This document shows, piece by piece, positions 25,184 through 35,869 of a stretch of 64,000 nt of DNA. The position numbers were made by a program, and so were the translations under genes. The notes under the pieces were generated by a model. The model ran no database searches and had not been told where the DNA came from. It saw only the letters and a program-made list of their open reading frames with translations. The stretch lies in the NCBI GenBank assembly GCA_003254925.1, contig QANZ01046354.1, forward strand, positions 34,002-98,001, written 5' to 3'. The DNA is from Chamaecrista fasciculata. Lineage: Eukaryota > Streptophyta > Magnoliopsida > Fabales > Fabaceae. Numbering within the stretch: position 1 is the stretch's first letter; the number at the start of each line of letters is the position of its first letter.

Positions 25184-26854
25184 ATCAAATTCTCAGAATT
25201 CAAAGACTTTAAACATGTATTTGCTTTGTTTTTCATTTTTTTTTAATTTCTCATTCTCTAAAACAATAGAAAAAATATAGCTAAAATATATGATTTTTTT
25301 TATATAAATCTAGATATCCTCAATTTATCCGCTTAACGAAAATTAATTTCATTTGAATGAGATATAACTATAAAAATGATAAAAACTCTTTCACCAAATA
25401 TTTATTGTGACTACATTCTTATGTTTCAAACCACAAATATTTGATTAAATTAAATTAACCCTCCAATCCACAAGGAACAATTAACTCAAAAAAACCTATT
25501 TTATATACTGTATGGAGTTGTTATAGTCCTCAACATTCTTTGGAGTAGTCCAAGAAGATGGCTTGGTGGAATTAATTAGCAAGTAGGACCCTTTTGATGA
25601 TGAAAATGGGACCAAATAGAAGATGATCTTACAATATCTTACAGCTTTGCATTTGACCATTCCATGTTAGATAACTCTTAATTGGTTTCTTTCTAGCCTA
25701 ACATGTTTTCTTCTTGTGGTCCTTTTTTTGTTAAAAAAAATACTATCAATTAGCTTTATTTGTTGTCTGTTGTTCTCATCTTCTGGTAAATTTCTAGGAT
25801 AGAGAAATGTCTATGTCCAAACTCCAAACCTTATCCATCTTTTTTACTTTTTTTGATTTCAACATAAGCTGGTCAGCATATGTGGTGCCACACTGCCTCT
25901 CTTCTCTTTGGTTTGTTTAAGAAAGGAAAATATTGGATAATACCAAATTATTATTCTTTCATAATAAAATTGTCAAATAAACAATATTTTTGAAAGTTCA
26001 AAATATATGTATTTCAAGATCTTTGTAATATTTTTTTAGAAAAAAATTGACACAATTAAAAAGGATTCATATTTGAAAAACTTCACATGGTGAAGAATCC
26101 AATAGCAAATATTTAAAGTGATTTTTATTGAAATCATAGCTTTATTTAATTAATAAAAGAAGAAGAAAAAAATTGAGTGATTAAGACATGAAGTTGGTGG
26201 AAAATTAGGGAACAAAGTCTTAGGTATGAGACACACACAAGTCACATGAAAAGTCAGAATGAGTGGTAGCCAAGAGAAGCAAAGCAAAGGTCAGAAGAAT
26301 GACCAAAACATGCACAGAGGATTGCAGGTTCTAGTCAAATGCCTTGAAAGTTCTTTTTAGTTATAACTTCCCATTTGTCTTTCCCTTTGAATATTATATG
26401 AATTTAGAGGCCACTCCATTCTTGAATATCTAAAACAATTTATGTGATGAAGAAGGGAACCTGAGAAGCCAACAACATACTTTTTTTCTTTATTGATGTG
26501 TTCCCTTGAAGTAACAAATGATGGTCAAAGACATTTGTTATTTGTTCACTTGAGGTCGATTTGCAGCTATAATTTTTGGCTTAGTATAAGAAGCTTGTTT
26601 TATGATGGAGTACGTGATGTCTTAAGTTAACAAACACAGAGAGCTTAAACTTCTTGCATGGCCAACTATTTTTTTTTATCACCAAATCATTCCACAATTA
26701 CCTCTTGAACTTAGAGTAAATCATGAGTAGATTTTATCTTTGTGATAGTAAAGCAAGACCTAGACATATGTTAGAAGATTTTTAAGTGATTTTTCGAGAG
26801 ATCAAGTTGATAGTTCAATCAAGAAGAAGGCAATTATTCATTTGATCAAAGAAA
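25184..26854. other. AT-rich spacer
   Basis: No gene, RNA or recognisable repeat end was found. The sequence has many A/T runs and no long open frame with a family signature. Confidence 0.5.
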
Positions 26855-27049
26855 TGAGTAAATTAACTATTTGGTCCCTAAAAAATACTGATTTCTAAAT
26901 TTAATTCTTGAAAGATGAAATTATAAAATTTAGTCATTAAAAGATATCATTACTACCAAATTAGTCCTTTTATAAAAATATTAATTTAATGGTATCTTTC
27001 AAAAACTAAAAAAACATATCATATTTAACATCAAATTACTAATTTACTC
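26855..27049. repeat. Small inverted-repeat element (GAGTAAAC family)
   Basis: Begins GAGTAAATTAACTATTTGGT and ends ...TTACTAATTTACTC, an inverted pair, and carries 'ggtcccta' and 'tagtccttt' phrases. It resembles the copies at 33686-34170 and 34233-34500. Target duplication is not evident. Confidence 0.45.
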
Positions 27050-27254
27050 AAACACAAGTCACAACCACAATAATAATTTTATAGGACATTCATGCAAGTA
27101 AATTAACACCTTATTACCAAAAATGTTAGTGTGTGAAAGAGTGTCAAGATTTATTTATTTTGACCATCTCATGTGACTAGCCTAGAATGTAGAGGGCACC
27201 CCTAAGAAACAGAGAAGGTGTTCCTACAATAATAATAATAATTTAATAAATGAT

Positions 27255-27470
27255 ATATAGGGTCCCTGCGTCCCAATCCCATAGGGTAGGGGAATACCAA
27301 AACAGCAAAACAGAGGACATAGAAAGAGCAGCAAAATGGGGTTGGCATCTCATAACACACCCTGGAACTAAAGGCCAAACAACCCCAGTTGGCTTCTCTG
27401 TTCTCATCCCACCAAAAAAGCTGTCCTTTGTTGGTGACATGACTGAGATTTTAAGCTGTGCATCATGACA
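27255..27470. other. GC-richer island upstream of SOFL, function unknown
   Basis: About 215 bases are visibly less AT-rich than either side, and both strands are open across most of it (frames of 72 and 65 residues). I recognise neither translation. No splice context or promoter supports a gene. It could be a conserved non-coding block, a decayed gene piece or an upstream exon of an unseen transcript. Confidence 0.3.
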
Positions 27471-27479
27471 AAATATGTT

Positions 27480-28532
27480 GATTTTTTTTCGTAGAAAAAT
27501 ATGTTGATTTTCACCACTTCCTTTTCTTCTTACTCCTCCTTCCTATTCAGCTATCTACACATTTTCTTAACTTCTTTCACTTTATGTTTGCAATTACTTT
27601 TTTATTTTTATGAAAAAAAACTAGAATTTAAAATACAATCTCATTATTATTTCTGATGATTCATAGGTAGATATGATGGACCAAATTCCACACACAAAAA
27701 AAAAGAGTAACCCTTTTGGTTTTAGTGGGCCTCGGCTCATCTGTTATCAATCTTAATAAAAGCTGCCCTTTATTAATGAAAGAGACAGAAAAAGAAAACT
27801 GGTTGACACCATTCAGCGAAAGTTAATTAAACTGTGAAATTAATTAGTTTCCCATGTAGCTAGTAATCAATTTTCAAGGACTAAACACAGCAGCAATATC
27901 TGAAAAGTAAAAACTGAAACCTCAGATTAAAATTAATCTTCAATTAAACACTAAAAAAAAACTAAAACAAGAGCTACCTAGAACAGGAAGGTACAATTTT
28001 TATTATTTTTCTTGTTTGTTAAACAATCATGTCAATCTAATAGAAAAAATTAGTGTATCACAGACAGAGTGATAAAATTAAATTGGAATTTCTATTAAAT
28101 GAAATTTTTGTTTTGATAATATCCATGTCTTGTAGTGATGGAAGCAATGGGTGGCAGGATTGCCAGGTAGCCAAAGACGTACACTGGCTACTCAATAATG
28201 AAGGTAAGAAGGTTCAACGTGCAATACTGTTGAGATAGGCCTCTTGTCCTTTCTTCAAACTAAAACTTGCCCTCCCACTTCAAATTTATCTCTATTAATG
28301 TTTAGTTTCATCTCATTTACCTGAATAATATAAAAAAAAACAGAACAACAAAGTGAAAATGCACTTAGGACAAGGGTGAAATAGGATAAAATATTAGTTA
28401 ATAAAATGGCAGCAGAGAGAGAGAGAAAGAAAGGAACAGAAGTTGCAAGTTTTGATGATAACATAAGAAATCCTTAGTAGCTTGGTTTTATTATGTTATG
28501 CTCTGTCTGAATCTGAAGCTTTCTTTTTGTCT
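27480..28532 (+). other. SOFL upstream region
   Basis: AT-rich DNA leading to the SOFL gene. A GAGA run (about 28415-28432) lies roughly 110 bases before the chosen ATG and probably belongs to the leader or core promoter. The open frame continues 17 codons upstream of the chosen ATG (to 28482), but that extension (VLLCYALSESEAFFLS) has no family counterpart. Confidence 0.4.
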
Positions 28533-28994
28533 ATGGAGCCTTCCCAAGCTTCAGGAGAATTTGGTGGAAATGATGAGTCTGGATGGACTGCATATATTGG
28601 TTCTCCCCTTGACTACACACAAACCTACAATAATGATAATGATGATGATCATGATGATCATAAGCACAATCAAGAAGATACAGAAGAATACAACAACAAC
28701 AACAACAACAATGACAAGAACACTCATGGAATAAATGATGCTGATGCTGATAATGATGATGAGGATGATGATGATGATTCAATGGCTTCTGATGCATCTT
28801 CTGGTCCAAGTCACCTTCAACTTTTTGGAATAAACAGTGAAGAAAATGATGGTAGAAGCCTCTTCTCAGGGAAAAGAGCTAGCAAGCAGACAAGGAAGAG
28901 AAGATATGCAAGGAAGGTTAAAAAAGAAGAGGAAGATGAAGAAGAAAAAGAAGATTTGCTGGTTGAAGCAGATAGTGCTGCTAGTCAAGTATAA
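28533..28994 (+). CDS. SOFL: SOB FIVE-LIKE (SOFL) protein, 153 aa
   Basis: Small plant-specific family; Arabidopsis SOFL1/SOFL2 overexpression raises cytokinin levels and responses, mechanism unsettled. Both family signatures are present: motif A SGWTAYIGSP at residues 16-25 and motif B DDSMASDASSGPSHLQ at 81-95. Between them is a low-complexity D/N/H-rich linker (about 31-80) built from GAT and AAC codon repeats. A basic cluster (GKRASKQTRKRRYARKVKK, about 113-131) is a likely nuclear signal and is followed by an acidic stretch. I chose the ATG at 28533 because family proteins begin a few residues before motif A; an in-frame ATG lies at 28482. Just after the stop, AAAGGTAAGCC (28995-29005) looks like a splice donor, so the transcript may have a 3' UTR intron, or an alternative form with a different C-terminus. 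Confidence 0.9.
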   Translation: MEPSQASGEFGGNDESGWTAYIGSPLDYTQTYNNDNDDDHDDHKHNQEDTEEYNNNNNNNDKNTHGINDADADNDDEDDDDDSMASDASSGPSHLQLFGINSEENDGRSLFSGKRASKQTRKRRYARKVKKEEEDEEEKEDLLVEADSAASQV

Positions 28995-29771
28995 AAGGTA
29001 AGCCATTAAGATGTTCCTTTTCCTTTCTGAGCAGGAACAATTAACATGGTTTTACTACATAATTTAGACCAAAAAGAAAAGAAGAAAAATGATGAGCTAG
29101 CCATTTTGTTTGTTTTTTAATATTTCTTCTCTGGTCAATTATTGAGCCTTATAAGGGCAACACATGCAAGGACTATAGGAAATCCTAAAATTGCTTATGC
29201 ATTACAGCATTAGTGTTCCCTTACTTCCCTACCTTCTCATTGTTCAAAATGAAGTAAAAAACAAAACAAAAAAAATAAACGAAAAAACTGTATCATTCAC
29301 TTTGGCATCAAATTTTGGGTCTAAAATGAAAGCTCACTCACTTCCTGCATAAATAGGCTTAAACAATCAATTCCCTTCAAAAACAGATGAAACTGGGAGG
29401 AAATAAGTGTGATGTGAATAATATCAAACTCAAGAAAAAACATTGTGTTCTAAGTTCTAACTGTAGTTTTTGGAATTTTAAAGTGCAACAAGACTAACAT
29501 TAGTACTGAAAAAAACATATGTAAGATACTCTGTCTTTTTCTTTTTTTTTTTTCAGTGGACCAATCTTACTAAGGTGCGAAATTTTCAACTCGTTACTGG
29601 CAGGTTTCTCAATCTGTTGGAATTTTATTGATTGATGAGACTTAAGTGACATTGAAGAATGATCTAGTTATTAAGTCCCCATCGAATAACTTTACAACAA
29701 CGTAAAAAATATTGCAGCTGATATTTTGTCTTTTATCCAAGTCGTTTTCATGAAGCATTAACCAGAGCGAA
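28995..29771 (+). other. SOFL 3' flank
   Basis: Non-coding. Begins with the donor-like GGTAAG. A CT/T-rich tract ending in TTTTCAG at about 29556 could be the matching 3' UTR acceptor. Nothing else is recognised. Confidence 0.35.
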
Positions 29772-29776
29772 TACTG

Positions 29777-30288
29777 TGATGAACCTGAACGCACAGGGGT
29801 GGCCCTGCGATTAAGGGATATGAGCTTGATAATCTCAATTGACTGAGTAGAGCGTACCTTTTACCAGTGTGAAGGGTTAACCTTTTATACTGGCAAAGGG
29901 CAATCAGTTGTGATCTTGCTATAAATGCATGGATACTTAATTGTGATCCTGGCCGATTTGATTGTGATCCTTTGCTCCTACGTAATTTCCTTTCTTGTGA
30001 AAGGTGCCTCGATGGCCAAAGCGTTATCAAAGGAAAGGATCCCAGAGTGATCTTCCTTGATTGACAGAGGATCTTGGCCGATCTCTAATTGGCTCCTGAC
30101 TGATTCAGGGGATATTTCCGTATTTGTTGACGCGTGGGCGCCCACACCCCTCGTGATTGTGGGCGTCCACACCGGATGGTGAGGTATAGGGCGTTCATGC
30201 CCAAGCGATCCACCTGGTGGGCTTGTAGTCTGCTGGATCGAGGGCACGCTTTGCCATTTGGGCCTGCTGATTATTGGGCCTATTATCA
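29777..30288 (-). mobile_element. Solo LTR, 512 bp, minus orientation
   Basis: On the minus strand it starts TGATAATAGGCCCAATAATC and ends ...TTCAGGTTCATCA. TACTG flanks it at 29772-29776 and 30289-30293, a perfect 5-bp duplication. A TATAAAAGG promoter motif lies inside (complement of about 29885-29895). It has no internal domain, so it is a solo LTR left by recombination. Superfamily not determined. It is less AT-rich than the surroundings. A related LTR lies at about 31185. Confidence 0.85.
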
Positions 30289-30293
30289 TACTG

Positions 30294-31184
30294 AATATAC
30301 CAATCATGATTGCTTTGACACCATCAATATCTCTAAAGCAAGCATCTTTTTCTTTTGGGAGAATTTTGAGAGGAAACTTCAGAAAGCCCATTTGAGAAAG
30401 TTCAAAGTTTGCAATGCAAAGATGAACAATTATTCAGCAGGAAAAAAATGTGGATAAATGTCTTTGTAATGTCAGTATTGAGACAACTAAATATAGATAG
30501 AAAAAGAAATGCATGTGTGGACTCACTGTCATGATCATAGATCTAAAGAGATAGTCCAGTCCCAAAAGACAAGAAAGGCTCTTCATAACGACAGCATTAA
30601 ATGTGACAAACGAGATTCTAAAGGGAGAGGCGTCTAATCTTAAAAGATTAGCTTGGGTAAGAGAGTTTTAAGTTTTAACAGACTTTTGAGTTTTGCTTAA
30701 CAGATCTTGAAATAATGATAAACCATTGAGGAACCAAAATGTTTTGATTGGTCATAAGACAAAAAATTATCATTGAATGAATCTGTGAGACCAGACACTT
30801 CCAGATATCCAACATAGCAAATATATTCTTCTCGTTTTTCATTATTGTTAATTCTAAAAATATACTTGTGTTTATTTTGCAACCAGCTGCAAATTAATCA
30901 CCATATTCATATCCACTGTGAACAAGCTTAACAAATTTTCCAGATCGCAGGTACAATACTAGTACCATTTTTTAACATCTGTTGCAAAAGCTTCAGTTTT
31001 ATTAAAGCGACATATAAATAAATCATACCATCGTGTATCCAGAAAGGAAAACAGAATAAAATCAAACAAGTCCTAATATGGGGGATTCTGAATTAATAAT
31101 GAAAATAGAGCACAACTAGAACCTTAATTAACAAACATATATAAAGACATAAAAACTCAAGGAATATATATATATATATATATA
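30294..31184. other. Spacer between two related LTRs
   Basis: No gene recognised. Ends in a TA microsatellite (about 31163-31184) directly before the next LTR. This interval shows no primer-binding site, polypurine tract or coding domain, and the two LTRs point in opposite directions, so they are separate insertions. Confidence 0.5.
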
Positions 31185-31683
31185 TGATAATAGGCCCAAT
31201 AATTATGTGACCTAAATGACGAGGTTATCCTAGGCCCAATACATGATTGGCCCTTAAGAGCCTCAGTTAGGCAAGGACGCCCGAAAGACGACCGCCCAAA
31301 AAGATCATGAGCGAGGACGCCTAAGAAGTGGAGCATCGTGGACGGTGGAGAAGCATACCAGAGTCAATCAGGATTCAATTAAGAATCAATCCAAAATCAA
31401 TTTGAATCCAATATGAATCAGGGTAATCACCCAAAGAATCTTGCTCTTGAGATTGCGCCTTGACTGGTTATCACCATCAAGGCGCCAAGCACAAAAAAAG
31501 AAATAATATAGAAGCCAAGGATCACAATCAAGATCATAGCATTAAATGACGAGATCATGCCAGATTGCTCTCTATTAGTATAAAAAGATCAGACCTCTTC
31601 ACTGACCACGTACGCTCTAATAAGAGGTGAATCGCAAGATTGCCTCATCTAAATCAGGTCATGTGCTCTACTTAACCTCACAT
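31185..31683 (+). mobile_element. LTR relic related to the 29777-30288 solo LTR, plus orientation
   Basis: Starts TGATAATAGGCCCAATAATT, matching the start of the minus-strand solo LTR nearby, and has a TATAAAAAGATC promoter-like motif at about 31590. The 3' boundary is uncertain: the last part is diverged from its relative and a target duplication could not be established. Fossil, no coding sequence. Confidence 0.6.
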
Positions 31684-31885
31684 AATTCTAAAATTAAACA
31701 AAGAACTAAACAATGATTAATAATGTCATAAAAAAAAAGAAATTTGAAAATTAAATATCAAATTATTATGGATAACTATTCATAAGCATTTTCAATAATA
31801 ATTATAATAAAATAATTTCCAAGTTCTTATTTTTTTAAAAAGAAAAAAAACAGAAATTAATAAATGAATAAGGGGGGCCCAGCGA

Positions 31886-31897
31886 TTTCCCGCCAAT
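31886..31897 (+). promoter_or_regulatory. E2F-like and CCAAT motifs upstream of GNAT gene
   Basis: TTTCCCGCC (31886-31894) matches the E2F consensus and overlaps CCAAT (31893-31897); GGGCCC with an inverted TGGGC core lies just upstream (31873-31883). They sit about 165-185 bases before the ATG, where core promoter elements of housekeeping or plastid genes often lie. Inferred from motifs only. Confidence 0.35.
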
Positions 31898-32058
31898 CAG
31901 AATAAGCACGTACGCAACCGTATTATCTTCAGGGAAGCTTTTCCATCTTCCATCATTCACAGCCACAAATTTCACCATACCACTTCTCTTCTAATTCACA
32001 CCTTCTTCTTCTTTTTCTTCTTCTTCCTAATCCATCAATTTCCCAAATCTTGTACAGT

Positions 32059-32640
32059 ATGAACACACGCGCCATTTTTTCCGGCACCGTTCTGTCTCCC
32101 TCCTCCCTCCGCATGAAGCCGTCGATTCACCCTCCCCGGAGCCTAACCGTGTCGGCGACGACCTCGTCGTCGGCGGCTAAATTCTCCGTCTCCGACGAAA
32201 CCCTAGAGTCTCGAGGCTTCGTGCTGCGGCGGACGACGGAGGAGCTGAACCTGGACCAGCTGAACTCGGTGTTCGTGGCGGTAGGGTTTCCGAAGCGCGA
32301 CACGGAGAAGATCCGCGTGGCGCTGGAGAACACCGACACGTTGCTGTGGGTGGAGTACAAGAAGACTCAGAAGCCGGTGGCCTTCGCCAGAGCCACCGGC
32401 GACGGCGTCTTCAACGCCATCATTTGGGACGTCGTCGTCGATCCCTCGTTTCAGGGAATCGGATTAGGGAAGGCTGTCATGGAGAGGCTCATCCAGGAGT
32501 TACTGGATAAAGGGATTTGTAACATCGCTCTCTATTCGGAGCCTCGAGTTCTAGGGTTTTACCGCCCCTTGGGCTTCATCGCCGATCCCGATGGGATCCG
32601 AGGAATGGTCTACTCTAGGAAAAACAAAAACAAGAAATAG
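32059..32640 (+). CDS. GNAT-family N-acetyltransferase, probably plastid (193 aa, single exon)
   Basis: GCN5-related acetyltransferase transferring acetyl from acetyl-CoA to an amine (protein lysine or N-terminus, or an arylamine such as serotonin, in plastid members). Residues 1-45 are rich in S, T, R and P and low in acid, as in a chloroplast transit peptide. The GNAT fold follows: VAFARATGDGVFNAIIWDVV (107-126), then the acetyl-CoA loop FQGIGLGK (131-138), then EPRVLGFYRPLGF (161-173). Closest remembered relatives are Arabidopsis At1g26220-type plastid GNATs and, more distantly, NSI/GNAT2. The start is the ATG at 32059, downstream of a CT-rich leader (about 31986-32037); the frame is open three codons further but without an ATG. 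The coding region is clearly GC-richer than its flanks, which is usual for intronless plant genes and is no sign of transfer by itself. It looks intact. Confidence 0.92.
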   Translation: MNTRAIFSGTVLSPSSLRMKPSIHPPRSLTVSATTSSSAAKFSVSDETLESRGFVLRRTTEELNLDQLNSVFVAVGFPKRDTEKIRVALENTDTLLWVEYKKTQKPVAFARATGDGVFNAIIWDVVVDPSFQGIGLGKAVMERLIQELLDKGICNIALYSEPRVLGFYRPLGFIADPDGIRGMVYSRKNKNKK

Positions 32641-33325
32641 CATTACATTCTTCACTCTGATTTACATACTGACTTGTGAATTGCAAATTTGTTGTAATAA
32701 TCCGGCATTGCTTGTCAATGTGCCCTGAAGAAGGAAATTTTGGGGATTGTGAATTGTGAATTGTGATAATGCAGGTTGATTGTTGCTAATTTATGCAGCA
32801 GAACCAAAACTTATCTATGAACTTGTATTAATTAAGTAGTATTTGACGGTTGTACAGATGTTACACTCTCCTACAAACTGAATCAATATTACATTACATC
32901 CTCATATTTAACACAAGGGACTCACTACTAAGAACATGGATGGAGATGGAGCCATTTTGATGATAGAAGTTCGTATCTCCGTGAGCAAGCAATTCCTGTG
33001 AGAGGAAAATTGAACACGTGAATTAAGGACGTCCAGATACAAAAAGTTGCTAATATCAGAAGTCATTCGTTGAAGATACCAAATTAGTTATCAAGCGAAA
33101 CCGTAGAGTATTTATTTATATTTTATAGCAGTATGACAACTAGTGATAGCAGTGAAAACAAATGGCAACCAAGCTATGATTTCCTGTTTAAGCGTCAAGT
33201 GTTAACTACTCACACGCTTCACCACTAAAGTCCTATTTGTCTAAAGTCCAAACTATACCATTACCAAGCTCTCAAACTCCAAGAGATACTTTACTGGTTC
33301 AGTATAAGATGGCAATGCCGAAACA
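32641..33325. other. GNAT 3' flank and spacer
   Basis: 3' UTR and AT-rich spacer. No further gene or element end recognised. 'gtgaattgtgaattgtgataatg' style short repeats occur near 32750-32770. Confidence 0.4.
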
Positions 33326-33548
33326 TGTTTAGACACGACACGGCATATATTTATATATATAAATAATTAAATATTCATAATTTTTAATGAAAAATTTAAA
33401 AATTACAATTTTTATTCATAATATATGTCATATCTATTATTATTTTCTCTTGTATGTCATGTTAAAGTCACCAAAAACTGATTTATATTCTAAAATTTAT
33501 GAATATGTGTCGTGTCGGTGTCGTACGGGTGTCGGACACTGACACGTG
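33326..33548. repeat. MITE-like repeat (GACACGACACGG family), partial
   Basis: Shares long stretches with 63230-63561: GACACGACACGGCATATATT-type start, the AT-rich centre ('ataattaaatattcataattttt', 'attcataatatatgtcata') and the GTGTCGTGTCGGTGTCG, GTGTCGGACACTGACACGTG end. The outer inverted ends seen in the other copy are missing here, and an N at 33550 cuts the right side. Confidence 0.6.
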
Positions 33549-33685
33549 TNGAAAAATCGAAATTGTAAACAAGAGAAGTTTATGGGGAAACGGGAAGAAG
33601 AATGCCATTGCTAATTGCTATATGGCAACCTCTCAACCTCCCACACTACCATTGCATCACACGTCTCACTCCCTTAATCTTAATT

Positions 33686-34170
33686 GAGTAAACTACCATC
33701 CGGCTCCTGGATTATATAGGCGTTATCAAATTGGTCTCCGGATTAACGAAACAAGCAAATAAGTCTTCAAATTTTATCAATATTAGTCAAATTAGTCCTT
33801 CTTTCAACTCGCCGTTTCCAAAAACGGTGATTTGCCACATAAGCGAAAACGACTAGGAATTGAAAATAATGGGATAAAAATTGAATTCAGGGACCAATTT
33901 GAAGAAGACACGAATTTCTTTTTTTTTTAAGTAATAATGATTATGTGGCAAATCCTGCACAGTTGGCATTTTTTTTTTCATTTTTTTGACAGCTGACGTG
34001 CCACGTCAGTAGTTAACGACCACATCACCATTTTTGGAAATGACAAGTTGACAGAATGACTAATTTGACAAACGTTGGTAAAATTCAGAGACTTATTTGC
34101 CTATTTCGTTAATCTGGGAACCAATTTGGTAGCGCCTAGATAATCTAAGGATTCGAATGGTAGTTTACTC
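33686..34170. mobile_element. MULE-like MITE, 485 bp, perfect 10-bp target duplication
   Basis: Inverted arms start GAGTAAACTACCATCCGGCT and end in the near-complement ...CGAATGGTAGTTTACTC. AATCTTAATT flanks at 33676-33685 and 34171-34180. Arms contain 'caaattggt', 'attaacgaaa', 'caaataagtc' phrases in mirror order, plus GACGTGCCACGTCAG near the centre. A 10-bp duplication fits Mutator-like elements. Confidence 0.85.
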
Positions 34171-34232
34171 AATCTTAATTCCCCTATCTCTCTCACTTTA
34201 ATTGAATCAATTTTTTATTTTTAAAATTTTTT

Positions 34233-34500
34233 TGAGTATACTACCAATTTGGTCCTTGAAAGATTTCCAAATTAATAACTCAATCCCTGAAAGATTAAAA
34301 TGTACAATTTAAGCCTTGAAAGATCAAAATGATATACTAATTAATTTTTTATGGATTAAATAATATACTATTTTAATCTTTTATAAGAACTAAAAAGTAT
34401 ACTATTTCGGTCTTTCAAGAACTAAATTGTATATTTCAATTTTTTGGGGACTGAGTTGTTAGTCCAATAATCTTTTAAGGATCAAATTATTAGTTTACTC
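34233..34500. mobile_element. Small foldback element (GAGTAAAC family)
   Basis: Begins GAGTATACTACCAATTTGGT and ends ...AAATTATTAGTTTACTC with mirrored 'ccttgaaagat'/'atctttcaag' phrases. It is diverged from 33686-34170 and close to the fragments at 23070 and 26855. Target duplication unclear. Confidence 0.5.
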
Positions 34501-35069
34501 TAATTCTTTTGTTCATTTTGTACTTGAAAAATATATTAAATATTTAATACTAATATATCAAATCTGATATAATATAATAGTTTTTTTTTTGGTTTAACAA
34601 CGCAACCAGATTTGTTTTTTGTTTGAGAAGTAAAAATTGCAATAGAAATCAGAAGTCAATGGACTTCGATAGCACAATTCAGTCATTAAACATAGTGCAG
34701 GGTGTTTTAGTTAATGACGATTTATTAATTATTAGCATGGTGTACTGTTTCCCTCATCTTTAAATGCCAGCTTCTGCCTCTCGCTTTCACATTTCATTTT
34801 ATATATTTTAAAAAATATATTTGCTGCACAAAAACCATGAAAAATGTATTTCTTTAGAGTTAGGGAGTTATTAATATTAACAACTTACACAACTCCGATC
34901 TAATAAACTCATCAAATTAAAAAATCACATCTTAACCCCCCCAAGATATAATTTTATCTGTCCAAGACCATAAATATATTTAAAATATATATATTATTTT
35001 TATTTTATAAATGTGTTAATTTTAGTCTTTGATATTTAAATTTTTCATATTAACTTTTATTTTGAGTTA

Positions 35070-35320
35070 CTTAAGATGACTAATAAGTAATAATGATATA
35101 AAAGTTAAGGCATTTGTTAAGGTATATTATTGTCCTCTGAAAATGAAATTTCTATTTTGAAAATGTAAATTTATCTCAGAATTTTTATTTTGAAAGGGAG
35201 TTATTGTTTCTTTAAAATTCTGAGATAAATTTACATTTTCAAAATAGAAATTCCATTTTCAAAGTGCAATTAATGTACCTTAACAAGTGTCTTAGAGCAC
35301 TTATTAGCATTACCTTTAAT
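35070..35320. repeat. Long hairpin MITE
   Basis: 35119-35190 and 35210-35290 are near-perfect inverted copies: TTGTTAAGGTATATTATTGT and, mirrored, ...ATTAATGTACCTTAACAA, with AAATGTAAATTTATCTCAGA pairing with TCTGAGATAAATTTACATTT. The stem approaches 75 bp with a loop of roughly 30. Pairing extends weakly outward ('actaataagt' / 'acttattagc'). Outer ends and target duplication are not fixed. Confidence 0.6.
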
Positions 35321-35869
35321 TTTTTTTTACTAAATATTGATTTTAGTATATGATTAAACCATTGAGTTAATCTTGTAAGTATTAACAAATCAAACTGAAA
35401 CATCAACATGTGTCCATCACATGCATGTGATAATCTACACTGACCCAGTTAAGTACTATACTAACAGCTACTTTATCATTATCACTTTATCACAAAAAGA
35501 AAAACCCAAAAAAGAAAAAACCAATAAAAGCAAGAAATCAAATGAGTCACCCAAACCAAAATCGTTTCTCAATAATGTCTCCCATTTTAAGCAGTGAGTG
35601 TTGTTTCCTAGGAAAGTATTGACTTTTATATTAAAGGATTGGATTTAGAAGGCATTGAATTTGTTTTGACTTTCTGGTCTCTGAGTTTTAAAGGCCCATT
35701 AATTATTATTGTCTCTTCCTCCAAAAACCTTCTTCAATCTCCACACCACCAAAACCATATCAACTAAAACCCCACTTTTAAAAATCTCTCCATTTCATCT
35801 TCTTCCTCACCGATTCTCTTTCTATATACTGAAAAGTTATGCCCAATATTGAAGAACACCTAACAAACA
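35321..35869 (+). other. PSK upstream region
   Basis: AT-rich, becoming CT-rich (about 35710-35825) before the PSK start. CTATATACT at about 35822 is a possible TATA element but would leave a very short leader. No other feature recognised. Confidence 0.35.

Noticed and set aside
25043-25246. Gly/Trp-rich plus frame
   Set aside because: Comes from GGGTTGGGTT repeats of a hAT-like element and runs through an N.
27243-27468. Overlapping open frames on both strands
   Set aside because: Neither translation is recognisable; kept only as a composition island.
29758-30457. Several 90-137 residue frames on both strands
   Set aside because: They fall within or next to a solo LTR with a clean 5-bp duplication and show no gag or pol features.
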